A DNA stretch of 46,548 nucleotides, taken from the NCBI GenBank assembly GCA_963718995.1, contig CAVRAP010000014.1, positions 1 through 46,548 of the forward strand, given 5' to 3'. The first letter of the stretch is position 1. Each line of letters opens with the position of its first letter. Positions 8,779 to 17,386 of this stretch are shown one piece after another. A program made the position numbers and the translations under genes. Origin of the DNA: UBA4744 sp963718995 (GTDB taxonomy: Bacteria; Actinomycetota; Acidimicrobiia; Spongiisociales; UBA4744). Below the pieces are notes generated by a model, which worked only from the letters and a program-made list of their open reading frames with translations, was not told the origin of the DNA and searched no databases.

Positions 8779-9510
8779 ATGGAGTGGTGGGAAGATTTCT
8801 TCAGGGGTGATTGGGTCGACATCCACGCTTCCTTCTGGACCGACGAGGAGAGCACCGCACAAGCCGACAGGATCGAACGGCTTCTTACACTCGAGCCGGG
8901 CAGCAGCGTTCTCGACGTTCCCTGCGGTGAAGGGCGGATTGCTCGTCAACTGGCGGGCCGTGGCTACCGGGTGACCGGTGTGGACCGGTCACCAGCCCTG
9001 CTTGACCTCGCAACGAAGGCTGCCACGGCGGCCGGCCTCGACATCACCTGGGAACAGCGGGATATGCGTGACCTGCCGTGGGACGGCACGTTTGACGCAG
9101 TGGTCTGCTGGTGGGGCAGCTTCGGGTACTTCGACGAGGCGGGCAATGCCTCATTCCTGGAGGCAACGGCCCGCGTTCTGAAACCGGGTGGACGTTTGAT
9201 CCTCGAAAACCACGTCGTGGAGACGGTGCTGCCGCACTTTCAGGTTCGCGGGTGGGAAAAGGCCGGCAACGGGTTCACGCTCACGGAGAACCGGTGGGAC
9301 CACACCACCGGCCATATTGAGGGAACCTGGACGCTCATCGTGGATGGCAACCAGACCGTCAAGGACGCTTCCATCCGGCTCTACACCTATGCGGAGCTGG
9401 CCAGACTCGTCGAAGGAGCTGGGTTCTCCAAGGTCCGGGGCGTCGACCCGACCACCGACGTTGAGTTTCAACTGGGTTCACGCAAGCTGGTGCTGATCGC
9501 CGAGAAGTAG
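8779..9510 (+). CDS. Class I SAM-dependent methyltransferase
   Basis: Rossmann-fold methyltransferase of 243 aa with unknown substrate. SAM-binding motif I is VLDVPCGEGRIARQLAGRG, followed by the acidic residue after beta-2 (VTGVDRSP), motif II region FDAVVCWWGSFGYF and motif III LKPGGRLILE. The C-terminal part YTYAELARLVEGAGF is typical of Methyltransf_11/25 type enzymes that act on small molecules. It stands alone on the plus strand between nnr (divergent) and acpS (convergent). No ribosome binding site is visible, fitting a leaderless message. Confidence 0.85.
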   Translation: MEWWEDFFRGDWVDIHASFWTDEESTAQADRIERLLTLEPGSSVLDVPCGEGRIARQLAGRGYRVTGVDRSPALLDLATKAATAAGLDITWEQRDMRDLPWDGTFDAVVCWWGSFGYFDEAGNASFLEATARVLKPGGRLILENHVVETVLPHFQVRGWEKAGNGFTLTENRWDHTTGHIEGTWTLIVDGNQTVKDASIRLYTYAELARLVEGAGFSKVRGVDPTTDVEFQLGSRKLVLIAEK

Positions 9511-9551
9511 AACATGGGACGCAGCTGCCGCAGTCTCGGGCTGCAACCTCT

Positions 9552-9932
9552 CTACGCGCCGTGCTCGCCGACGGCGATGGCGAACACCATCGCCGTCACA
9601 TCCGTGTGGGTGATGGTGACGAGCACGTCGGTCACACCGAGCTGATCGGCCCTCGCCCGGGCCGTACCGAAGAGATTGACCCTGGGGGCGCCCCCGCCGG
9701 TTATCTCGATGTCCTGCCAGCGGATCCGGCGCCACCCGGTCCCCATGCTCTTCATGACCGCCTCCTTGCCGGCAAACCGGGCGGCGTATCGGCGGGCCGG
9801 GTGGGCAAACCGCGAGGCGTAAGCACGTTCGTGATCGGTGAACACCCGTTCGGGAAAACGTTCGTATTTCTCGAGCAAAACCTGAACCCGATCGATCTCG
9901 GCCAGGTCGACGCCCAATCCAATGATCCGCAT
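9552..9932 (-). CDS. acpS: Holo-[acyl-carrier-protein] synthase
   Basis: Transfers 4'-phosphopantetheine from CoA to apo-ACP. Magnesium ligands D9 (GLGVDLAEIDR) and E57 (ARFAGKEAVMKSMGTG) are both present, and the C-terminal strand ITHTDVTAMVFAIA is typical. The 126-aa length is normal for AcpS-type enzymes. It lies between glmS and nnr, as in many actinobacteria. No convincing ribosome binding site precedes the ATG. Confidence 0.92.
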   Translation of the reverse strand: MRIIGLGVDLAEIDRVQVLLEKYERFPERVFTDHERAYASRFAHPARRYAARFAGKEAVMKSMGTGWRRIRWQDIEITGGGAPRVNLFGTARARADQLGVTDVLVTITHTDVTAMVFAIAVGEHGA

Positions 9933-10233
9933 GGCGCCACGCTACCTGCCCGAACCAACCGCAGCATCGCTTCAGCTGAAAAACCCACTCCCCGGGCTAG
10001 CTGTTCCACCCTCCAGTAAGGTCCAGGTCGGTGACCGCCCCGGTGAGCAGCTCGCAAAGGCTCTCGACGCTACGACTGATCGCCTCGTCGTCTCATGGAG
10101 TGCTGATCGCTGCGGCCAGCTGAGTACCGATCGATGCGGCGAGCGTTTCGTTGGCGGCGGCATCTGACGAGCACCGCATCGATATCGTCACCAAAGTTGA
10201 CACAAGAGCCTTCACGTCGTCGCCCGTCAGGCT
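9933..10233. other. Gene-free stretch with a broken in-frame remnant
   Basis: No intact gene is seen in these 301 bases. On the minus strand the frame of the small YdeI-like gene continues past its TGA (10236-10234), through LTGDDVKALVSTL and LAASIGTQLAAAISTP, hits a second TGA at 10095-10093, and continues as DDEAISRSVESLCELLTG to a TAG at 9999-9997. Wobble positions of the last part are GC-rich as in real genes here. It may be the remains of a gene or a tail lost by nonsense mutation; I do not recognise the family. Confidence 0.35.
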
Positions 10234-10470
10234 TCAGTGCTTCCGGCTCGGTGGGTGATCCATGCCCATGTATACGCCACCCTCGATCAACTCGCCGAGC
10301 ATCTGCTCGATCCGTTTGCGCCGGGTTTCCAGCTTTGCCGCCCGACCAATCCAGGCGAGGTAGTCGTTTCGTTGGTAGAAGGGGCGCTCCTCGTAGAGCT
10401 CGAGCAGACCCCCATCTTGGAGTTCTGCCCGCACGTCGTCGGGCATCGGTTGCGTCGGCCGTTTTGCCAT
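10234..10470 (-). CDS. Small YdeI/OmpD-associated-like protein
   Basis: 78-aa protein resembling the C-terminal bacteriocin-protection (YdeI/OmpD-associated) segment, as judged from PFYQRNDYLAWIGRAAKLET followed by RRKRIEQMLGEL. In the larger family this helical part sits at the end of a bigger protein; here it stands alone. Function is unknown. No Shine-Dalgarno is seen; TACGAT ends 5 bases before the ATG, so the message could be leaderless. The in-frame sequence after its stop codon looks like a broken continuation (see the 9933-10233 entry). Confidence 0.6.
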   Translation of the reverse strand: MAKRPTQPMPDDVRAELQDGGLLELYEERPFYQRNDYLAWIGRAAKLETRRKRIEQMLGELIEGGVYMGMDHPPSRKH

Positions 10471-10501
10471 AGCCCATCGTACCGGCGACTACCTTCGCCT
10501 T

Positions 10502-10522
10502 CCTCCCTTGGTCAAGGGGAGG
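10502..10522 (-). terminator. Candidate terminator hairpin after glmS
   Basis: Read on the minus strand this is CCTCCCCTTGACCAAGGGAG plus a final G: a 9-bp stem with one bulged C and a 2-base loop, about 30 bases after the glmS stop. It lacks a U tract, as often in high-GC bacteria. Confidence 0.45.
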
Positions 10523-10552
10523 CCGCGGGAACAGAGAACAAACGCCGAGGCG

Positions 10553-12379
10553 CTACTCCACCGTCACGCTCTTGGCCAGATTGCGGGGCATGTCGATGTC
10601 GTGTCCCAGTTCCTTGGCCACGTGGTAGGCAAGCAGTTGGAGCGGGATGATCGACAAGACCGGGCTGAGGAAGTCGGCGGTGCGGGGAATGCGCAGCACA
10701 TGGTCGGCGTACTTGGCGACTTCTGTGTCGTCTTCGTAGGCAACGGCCACGACACTGGCGCCGCGCGCCTTCACCTCCTGCAAACCGGAGATCGTCTTGT
10801 CGTAGAGATGCGACTGCGTCAGCACGACGACCACCGGCGTCCCTTCCGTGATCAATGCGAGCGTCCCATGCTTCAGCTCCCCGGCGGGCATCGCCTCCGA
10901 GTGCATGTAGGAGATTTCCTTCAACTTCAATGAGCCCTCGGTCGCAACGGCATAATCGAGGCCCCGCCCGATGAAGTAGATGTCGTCGATTCCGGCAATC
11001 CGGCGGGCGATGTCGGCGATATCGGCATCCATATCCAGCACCCGGGTTGCCTTGCCGGGCAGGGCACGGAGCTCTGCCGCGAGGTCTTCGGCTCGTTGCG
11101 GAGCAAGAGTCCCCCGCTCGACGCCCAAACGAAGCGCGAGCAGGTAGGTTCCGATCAACATGGCCGTGTAAGCCTTGGTGGACGCCACTGCGATCTCCGG
11201 ACCGGCGCGGGTGTAGAGAATGTCTGCAGCGTCCCGGCTGAGGGTGCTGCCCACCACGTTGGTGATGGCCAGCATGCGGGACCCGAGCTCGGTTGCGAGA
11301 CGGGCGGCAGCCAGCGTATCGGCCGTCTCGCCGGACTGACTGATCGCGATGGTCATGGTCCCGGGACGTATCAGCGGATCCCGATAGCGCAACTCGTGTG
11401 CGTAATCGATCTCGATGGGGATCCGTAACGCCTTCTCCAACACATCGCGGCCGACCAAACCGGCGTGGTAGGCCGTTCCACACGCCGTGATCCAGATCTT
11501 CTCGAGATTCGAGACAAAACCATCGGGGAAATCGACTCCTTCGAGAACGACAGAGCCGTCCGAATGCAGCCGCCCTCGCAGCGTCTCTTCGATAACGGTG
11601 GGCTGCTCGTAGATTTCCTTGAGCATGAAGTGGGGGTAACCACCCTTTTCGGCCTGGCCTGCGTCCCAGGTCACCTCCATAGGAGCCCGCTCGACGGGTG
11701 TGCCGTCGATGGTCTGGACCGTGGCACCGTCCACGGTGATGTCGACCATCTCTCCGTCGTTGATCACCAGCACCGAGCGGGTGTAGGGCAGGATCGCCGG
11801 GATGTCCGAGGCCAGGAAGGTCTCCCCTTCGCCAAAGCCAACGACCAGCGGGCTGATCATTCGTGCCGCCACAATCCGACCGGGCTCACGGGCGCTCATG
11901 ACGACCACCGCATATGCGCCCTTCGCTCGTCCGATCGCCCGGCGAACTGCTTCGAGGAGATCCCCGTCGTACTCATCTGCAACGAGGTGCACCAGCACTT
12001 CGGTATCCGTATCGGACAGGAAATGGTGACCCTCTTCGATCAAGGCTTCCTTGAGCGGGAGGAAGTTCTCAATGATCCCGTTGTGGACGAGCACAAAGTC
12101 ACCGGACGCATCTGTGTGCGGGTGAGCGTTCACATCGTTCGGCACCCCGTGGGTAGCCCAACGGGTGTGTCCGATGCCGGAGGTTCCGGTGATCGGTCGA
12201 TCCTGCAGCAGTTCATCGAGATGCTGCATCTTCCCGGCCGCCTTACGCACCTCGATACGACCATTGTCCGTGATCGCAATTCCCGCTGAGTCATATCCTC
12301 GATACTCGAGTCGCCGCAGGGACGAAACGAGTAGGTCCTGGGCGTCGCGTGAACCAACGTAACCAACTATGCCGCACAT
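10553..12379 (-). CDS. glmS: Glutamine--fructose-6-phosphate aminotransferase (isomerizing)
   Basis: Makes glucosamine-6-phosphate from fructose-6-phosphate and glutamine, the entry to UDP-GlcNAc synthesis. The N-terminal nucleophile is C2 in MCGIVGYVGSRDAQDLL; the glutaminase domain covers about 1-220. Two SIS sugar-isomerase domains follow, with ACGTAYHAGLVGRDVLE, ISQSGETADTLAA and RGLDYAVATEGSLKLKEISY. The C-terminus NLAKSVTVE is the canonical end. 608 aa, no frame problem. AAAGGAG is 6 bases before the ATG. GlmM, the next enzyme in the pathway, is encoded just upstream. Confidence 0.96.
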   Translation of the reverse strand: MCGIVGYVGSRDAQDLLVSSLRRLEYRGYDSAGIAITDNGRIEVRKAAGKMQHLDELLQDRPITGTSGIGHTRWATHGVPNDVNAHPHTDASGDFVLVHNGIIENFLPLKEALIEEGHHFLSDTDTEVLVHLVADEYDGDLLEAVRRAIGRAKGAYAVVVMSAREPGRIVAARMISPLVVGFGEGETFLASDIPAILPYTRSVLVINDGEMVDITVDGATVQTIDGTPVERAPMEVTWDAGQAEKGGYPHFMLKEIYEQPTVIEETLRGRLHSDGSVVLEGVDFPDGFVSNLEKIWITACGTAYHAGLVGRDVLEKALRIPIEIDYAHELRYRDPLIRPGTMTIAISQSGETADTLAAARLATELGSRMLAITNVVGSTLSRDAADILYTRAGPEIAVASTKAYTAMLIGTYLLALRLGVERGTLAPQRAEDLAAELRALPGKATRVLDMDADIADIARRIAGIDDIYFIGRGLDYAVATEGSLKLKEISYMHSEAMPAGELKHGTLALITEGTPVVVVLTQSHLYDKTISGLQEVKARGASVVAVAYEDDTEVAKYADHVLRIPRTADFLSPVLSIIPLQLLAYHVAKELGHDIDMPRNLAKSVTVE

Positions 12380-12705
12380 GACAGTCTCCTTTGCTTCGTG
12401 TGGAGACCGGAAGGAACTACGGGTCCGCGTTCGGTCCCGTCCACTCCGATGTGGCCTCTGGCACCGGGGTCACCCCCGGGATTTGCTCCACACCGTCACG
12501 ACCGTGGTCGCCGAGAGGGCATCCGCCGAAACTCGATACTCCCTCTTCCTCGTCACCCTCGCCGCCTGTGGAGCGCGAGGGCCGGGCGCTGCTGATTGTG
12601 TCCGTTCCCGGTCACTTTGTCTGTGGGCAGACTAGCGCCCCGGCCGATGATTCCTACCGGGAAACATCCCGGGGCGGATATCGCTGGCTACAGAAAAGCC
12701 AGCTT
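12380..12705. other. glmM-glmS spacer, no gene seen
   Basis: 326 bases between glmM and glmS. It holds the glmS ribosome binding site at its left end, a 6-4-6 hairpin CCGGGG/CCCCGG at 12464-12479, another 6-4-6 hairpin CCGGGA/TCCCGG at 12657-12672, and the candidate glmM terminator at 12683-12703. I see no glmS-ribozyme-like sequence, no convincing promoter pair and no plausible coding frame. Confidence 0.6.
12683..12703 (-). terminator. Candidate terminator of rplM-rpsI-glmM
   Basis: Perfect 7-bp stem GCTGGCT/AGCCAGC with a 7-base loop, starting 2 bases after the glmM stop codon on the minus strand. No U tract follows. Confidence 0.5.
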
Positions 12706-14055
12706 TCACTCGTCGATGATCACACCAAGCTCACCGCGACTGATCTCAATCAGTTCGTCGGCGATCGCGGCGGCTTCCGTGCCTGAGGAAGCCTCAACCA
12801 TCACTCGCACCAGCGACTCGGTGCCGGACGCTCGCACCAGGATGCGCCCGTCGTCGCCGAGGCGGGCTTCGGCATCACGCACTGCAGCCCAGAGAAGCTC
12901 CGCACCTTCGAGCTTGTGCTTATCGACGACATGGACGTTGCGCAACACCTGCGGATACTCGGTGATGGTTTCCTTCCGCAGCTCGCGGAACTCCTTTCCG
13001 CTCGATGCCATGACTTCGAGCAACCGGACCGCGGTGAGCAGTCCGTCCCCGGTGCTGGCCCGATCAGCGAGAATGACGTGCCCGGACTGCTCGCCTCCGA
13101 GAATCGCCTTGTGCTCCCGCATAGCCTCGAGTACGTACCGGTCCCCAACCTGGGTCTCGATCACGTCGATCTCGAGGCGCTCCATGGCCCGCCTGAATCC
13201 CAGATTGGCCATCACGGTCGAAACAACGATGTTGTTCTTGAGCCGGCCCGCTTCCTTCATGTGCCGGGCGATAACGGCCATGATCACATCACCGTTGGCG
13301 ACGGCGCCGTCCTCATCAACTGCGATCAGGCGATCAGCGTCACCATCGAAAGCAAACCCGAGCCGCCCTTTGGCATGTTCGGACAGATAGCGCGGGTGGG
13401 TCGCACCGCACCCGGAGTTGATGTTTGTCCCATCCGGCTCGGCCGCGAATACCTCGACTTCTGCTTTGAGGCGGCGGAAAAGCTCGGGCGCGGTCCGGTA
13501 GGCTGCCCCATTCGCGCAATCCAGGGCAATGGATATCCCCCGCAGTGTGTACGGCATCGACTCCCGGAGGTGGGCCAGATAACGTTCATCGGCTTCTGCC
13601 ATCCTGAAGGCTGTGCCGATGCCGTCATCGATGGCAACTTTCCAGGGAGGCCCGCGCCGGATCCGCTGCTCGATCCGGTCTTCCTCATCATCGGAGAGCT
13701 TCGATCCGTTCCGTCCGAGAAGCTTGATGCCGTTGTCCGCCGCCGGGTTGTGCGAGGCCGAAACCACGACCCCCATCGCTGAGCGGGTATCGGAAGTGAG
13801 GAAAGCGATCCCACCGGAAGGCAGCACGCCGACATCGATCGTATCGATACCAACCGAATGGAAGCCTGCCTGAAGTGCACTCGAGAGCATCTCGCCGGAT
13901 CGTCTCGTATCCCGACCAACGAGAACCTGACCGCCCGGAATGAATTCGCCTGCGGCACGACCGACCGCCATGGCCAGGTCGGCCGTCAGCTCGACATTGG
14001 CGCGACCGCGGATCCCATCGGTACCGAAGAGTCTGCGGCCCTCTGCCGGAAGCAT
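12706..14055 (-). CDS. glmM: Phosphoglucosamine mutase
   Basis: Converts glucosamine-6-phosphate to glucosamine-1-phosphate. The start region has RRLFGTDGIRGRAN; the phosphorylated serine is S101 in VVVSASHNPAADNGIK; the metal loop is FAFDGDADRLIAVD; the sugar-binding loop GGEQSGHVI and the phosphate-binding RASGTESLVRVM near the C-terminus are present. 449 aa is normal. It begins 2 bases after the rpsI stop, so it is in the rplM-rpsI operon, as in many actinobacteria. Confidence 0.95.
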   Translation of the reverse strand: MLPAEGRRLFGTDGIRGRANVELTADLAMAVGRAAGEFIPGGQVLVGRDTRRSGEMLSSALQAGFHSVGIDTIDVGVLPSGGIAFLTSDTRSAMGVVVSASHNPAADNGIKLLGRNGSKLSDDEEDRIEQRIRRGPPWKVAIDDGIGTAFRMAEADERYLAHLRESMPYTLRGISIALDCANGAAYRTAPELFRRLKAEVEVFAAEPDGTNINSGCGATHPRYLSEHAKGRLGFAFDGDADRLIAVDEDGAVANGDVIMAVIARHMKEAGRLKNNIVVSTVMANLGFRRAMERLEIDVIETQVGDRYVLEAMREHKAILGGEQSGHVILADRASTGDGLLTAVRLLEVMASSGKEFRELRKETITEYPQVLRNVHVVDKHKLEGAELLWAAVRDAEARLGDDGRILVRASGTESLVRVMVEASSGTEAAAIADELIEISRGELGVIIDE

Positions 14056-14057
14056 GC

Positions 14058-14450
14058 CTAGCGCTTGGTGTACTGCGGCGCCCGGCGGGCTTTGCGGAGC
14101 CCGTACTTCTTGCGCTCCACCCGCCGTGCGTCACGCCGCAAAAAGCCGGAGCGCTTGAGCAACGGGCGAAGCTCGGGGTCGATCGTGATGAGGGCTCTAG
14201 CAATACCGAGGCGAAGAGCATCCGATTGGCCAGTGGTACCGCCGCCATGCAGCGTGGCGTGAACATCGTAACGGCCCTCGAGAGAGGCAACCCGGAGCGG
14301 TTCGAGCGCCCGAAGTCGCTGGGCCATTGCGGGGAAGTAGCCCTCGAGCGACTTACCGTTGAGAACGACACTGCCGGTTCCGTCGTACAGGCGGACACGG
14401 GCCACCGACTCCTTGCGGCGACCGGTTGCCTGAACGAGCGGGGCTGTCAT
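14058..14450 (-). CDS. rpsI: 30S ribosomal protein S9
   Basis: 130-aa S9 with the usual beginning ATGRRKESVARVRL, the middle motif THLGGG-like TLHGGGTTGQSDALRLGIAR and the basic C-terminus KKYGLRKARRAPQYTKR, whose last residues normally reach the P-site tRNA. The ATG overlaps the rplM stop as ATGA (14447-14450), so S9 and L13 are translationally coupled. Confidence 0.96.
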   Translation of the reverse strand: MTAPLVQATGRRKESVARVRLYDGTGSVVLNGKSLEGYFPAMAQRLRALEPLRVASLEGRYDVHATLHGGGTTGQSDALRLGIARALITIDPELRPLLKRSGFLRRDARRVERKKYGLRKARRAPQYTKR

Positions 14451-14908
14451 TGCTTCTCCACCTTTCGGATCTTGAATTCGAGGGGTTGGGGCGATTGAGC
14501 CCGATGGGGATGTTCGGATCCGGCATGGACCTTCAGCTTGCGGAGCATCTGCCGACCCAGTCGGTTCTTGGGCAGCATGCCACGCACCGCCCGTTCGATG
14601 ATCGCCTCCGGTCGGCGCTCCCGCAACGACTCAAAGCTCTCAGCGCGCAGGCCACCCGGGTATCCGGAGTGCCGGTAGTAAATCTTGCCCTGACTCTTGT
14701 CAGACGTAACGGCAACCTTCTCGGCGTTGACCACGATGATGAAGTCACCGGTATCGACGTGAGGCGCAACGATCGGCTTGTGTTTGCCCTTCAGGATCTG
14801 GGCGATTTCGGAAGCCAAGCGACCGAGCGGAAGGTCGGTGGCGTCGACCACGAACCATGCCCGCTGGATATCGTCCGCTTTGGGCGAAAACGTCTTTTGC
14901 AGCCTCAT
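14447..14908 (-). CDS. rplM: 50S ribosomal protein L13
   Basis: 153-aa L13. QKTFSPKADDIQRAWFVVDA is the expected N-terminus, followed by DLPLGRLASEIAQIL, YYRHSGYPGGLR and RAVRGMLPKNRLGR. I start at the ATG at 14908, with GAGG 5 bases upstream; the open frame continues back to 14983 but that part has no L13 similarity. It is the first gene of the rplM-rpsI-glmM unit, diverging from a plus-strand membrane gene. Confidence 0.95.
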   Translation of the reverse strand: MRLQKTFSPKADDIQRAWFVVDATDLPLGRLASEIAQILKGKHKPIVAPHVDTGDFIIVVNAEKVAVTSDKSQGKIYYRHSGYPGGLRAESFESLRERRPEAIIERAVRGMLPKNRLGRQMLRKLKVHAGSEHPHRAQSPQPLEFKIRKVEKQ

Positions 14909-15129
14909 CTGAACCTCGCGAAAAAGGAACCCCGGGATGCCGGAGCGGCCCATATGGTAGGCGCGAACCCGTCCTAGTCGCAATTCCGTTGGCGCGTTGA
15001 GCGCTCATCATGGGCCTGCGGGCCTTCTCCCCCGGAAGTCCAGCCTTTTGGCCCTGGCACAGGAGCCCACATCTGTTCCAATGGAAGCACCGTCTCACAG
15101 ACAGCTATCAGCGCCGAAAGGGGAGCCAC

Positions 15130-15843
15130 GTGTTCTCAGACAGAAAGGTCGCGATCTGGGTCGGAGGTCTGTACATCATCGCCACGGTTGCGCCGGTCGC
15201 AACCCTGGGTGCCTGGGGGACCCTGGTCGATGGTCCCGGCATCCTCACCAACGCCGCCTCGAACGAGAGCCGGCTGATCATGGTGGCGTTACTGAACCTG
15301 GTTATGGCAGTCGCCGTGGCAGGCGTTGCGTTCATGATCTATCCGGTCCTGAAACGAGTTGCCGACACAGGAGTCAAGGAGGGGCTGGCCGCATGGTATG
15401 TGGGCACCAGGGTCACCGAGGGTGCGACCTTCATCGTTGCGGTACTCGCCACGCTGGCGTTCCTGCCAATGAGCCGGGAGTTCCTTGCCGCGGGAGGGCC
15501 CGGTGCTTCCCACTTCCAGACCGGTGGCATCGTGTTGCAGTCGACCGTTGATCTGGCGTATGCGCTTGGGCAAACGGTGTTCGCCATTGGTGCTGCGATG
15601 CTGTACTACCTGCTGTATCAGTCGAGGATCGTTCCTCGATGGCTGTCACTCTGGGGTCTCATTGCATCTCCCCTATTCGTCGTGGCGAGTCTCTCACTCG
15701 TATGGACCGGAGATCCGAACTCGACGTTGTCCACAATCCTGTATGTACCGATGGGCCTGCAGGAGATGGTTCTTGCGGTATGGCTCATCGCCAAGGGATT
15801 CGATTCGGCCGCGCTCAGTCCGCGACTGGCCGAGAGGCCATAG
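15130..15843 (+). CDS. DUF4386-like membrane protein
   Basis: Polytopic membrane protein of 237 aa, similar to DUF4386 proteins (function unknown). VGGLYIIATVAPVATLGAW is the first helix, and about six further hydrophobic segments follow. The GTG at 15130 is chosen because GAAAGGGGAG lies 5 bases before it; an ATG at 15010 would add a 40-residue, non-membrane tail without family likeness. It is a single gene on the plus strand, divergent from rplM and convergent with the HAD gene. Confidence 0.65.
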   Translation: MFSDRKVAIWVGGLYIIATVAPVATLGAWGTLVDGPGILTNAASNESRLIMVALLNLVMAVAVAGVAFMIYPVLKRVADTGVKEGLAAWYVGTRVTEGATFIVAVLATLAFLPMSREFLAAGGPGASHFQTGGIVLQSTVDLAYALGQTVFAIGAAMLYYLLYQSRIVPRWLSLWGLIASPLFVVASLSLVWTGDPNSTLSTILYVPMGLQEMVLAVWLIAKGFDSAALSPRLAERP

Positions 15844-15939
15844 ACCCGGCACAGGATCCGCAACTCACCATGGACCGGACTCGAGTACGAGACCCCTGGG
15901 AACCGCGCGTTGCAGATCGTTGCTGGTCGCGGCCCCCAA

Positions 15940-16650
15940 CTAGCCAGCTTCGGCGGGGGGCAATCGCGTCGGGAGCAACCCGGGCAACTCTGCGATCGTT
16001 CGCACCGACAGTTGGCCCAGCGGGCCTAACCCCAGCGGGTCGATCAGAACCGCGGTGGCCAGTCCGGCGGCTCGGGCACCACCGATATCGTGATAGTGAG
16101 AGTCGCCCACGTACCAGGTACGACCCGGCGACACACCCAGTTGCCCAAGAGCCAGATGAAAAATGGCTGGGTCGGGTTTCGATACGCCCACGGTGGTTGA
16201 GTCAATGACGGTCTCGAACAAGCCGCCGAACCCGGCCAGGTCGAGCTCCTCAGCAACGGTCCCGTCAGAATTGGAGACAACCGCCACCCGATACCCGCGC
16301 ACCAGCAAGTCGAGGACGGTTTCTCGCGCCCCGGGGATGGGGTGGTTCCACATATGCATGCCACCGCCAAACGCATCGGCCATCTCGGCGTTGAGGGAAA
16401 CACCGACCAGTTCAAAGAAGCGATGCACCCACCAGCGGAACTCCGAACCCTCGCCTGTCTCTAAGCGGTCGGCGTAGTCCGACATTGCCCGAAAGTGGGC
16501 GTCGGCGAGTCGCCCCGGTTGCACGGCCGCCAGATCCCAATCAGCCAGGAATCGATTGAACCGGTCCGGGTCGAAGAGCACCAGCGTTCCGCCTGCATCG
16601 AACAGAACCAGTTCGGGCCGGGCATCAGGACTCGGGGGTTGAGGACTCAA
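15940..16650 (-). CDS. HAD-family hydrolase
   Basis: Haloacid-dehalogenase-superfamily phosphatase of 236 aa with a helical cap (subfamily I). Motif I is LVLFDAGGTLV (D18; the general acid position is Gly rather than Asp, as in some HAD enzymes), motif II VVSNSDGT, motif III KPDPAIF, motif IV WYVGDSHYHDIGGARAAG. Substrate unknown. The start is a TTG at 16650 sharing bases with the truA stop (TTGA); GGAGG lies 8 bases upstream. The longer open frame to 16776 is within truA and is rejected. Confidence 0.83.
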   Translation of the reverse strand: MSPQPPSPDARPELVLFDAGGTLVLFDPDRFNRFLADWDLAAVQPGRLADAHFRAMSDYADRLETGEGSEFRWWVHRFFELVGVSLNAEMADAFGGGMHMWNHPIPGARETVLDLLVRGYRVAVVSNSDGTVAEELDLAGFGGLFETVIDSTTVGVSKPDPAIFHLALGQLGVSPGRTWYVGDSHYHDIGGARAAGLATAVLIDPLGLGPLGQLSVRTIAELPGLLPTRLPPAEAG

Positions 16651-17382
16651 TACTCCACCTCCCAAAGGGTGAGACCTTGCGGTGGCGCTGCTCCGCACGA
16701 CTGATTGCGATCCCGAACGGAGATGATGGCAGGGACCACGTCGGGACTCAGCCTCCCTCGCCCAGCCTCGATACACAGGGCCACCAGCGACCGCACCATG
16801 TGGCGACAGAACGATGACGCAGTGATCTCACAAACCAGATGGCCGTCTTCGAGGTCCCTCTCCCAGTTGACGCTCCGAACGTTGCGTTCCGTCGACCGCC
16901 CCTCAGCCCGACGACAGAACGACGCGAAATCGTGCAGACCAACGAAGTGCCCGGCGGCTGCGTTCATCGGGGCGAGGTCGAGCTGGTAGCCGACGTGCCA
17001 AACCATGTGGCGGATCATCGGATCAAGGACCCGAACGTTCGCCACGCGATAGCGGTAGGTGCGCGAGATCGCCGAGAATCGGGCGTTGAAGTCGTCCGGC
17101 ACCTTCGTGCATCCCCAAATCCCTATTTCGTCTCGAACCATCTTGTTGAGAGACCTGGCTGTGCGGGCTGCGTCCAGATCCTCGGGGGTTACAAAGCTCA
17201 CGACCTGGCCGCGCGGCATGAACCCCGGCGTCGGTTCTTCCGGCAACGGTCGTCACGACCGGCCCGGTGATCCGGAAGAGGGCCCCTTCGAGGACCTCTT
17301 GAACGGTCCGCACCCCCTTTTGTGTGGCGTACCCGGAAAAACCGGAACCGTCGTAGCCGAGGTCCAGGCGATAGGTCGGCAC
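16647..17382 (-). CDS. truA: tRNA pseudouridine synthase TruA, one frameshift
   Basis: Isomerises uridines 38-40 of the tRNA anticodon arm. The start is MPTYRLDLGYDGSGFSGYAT; the catalytic Asp is D51 in VAGRTDAGVHA. The frame is lost directly after this motif: the first frame continues as ARPGREL, the second resumes as RGQVVSFVTPEDL, and removing one G at 17211-17217 gives GVHARGQVVSF. The second half has ISRTYRYRV, FASFCRR and SSFCRHMVRSLV, all family motifs. Corrected length is 244 aa. It lies 4 bases after a membrane gene and overlaps the HAD gene. Confidence 0.92.
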
Positions 17383-17386
17383 AGGA

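Noticed and set aside
12380..12705. glmS ribozyme in the glmS leader
   Set aside because: The region lacks the recognisable ribozyme core, and the element is known mainly from firmicutes.
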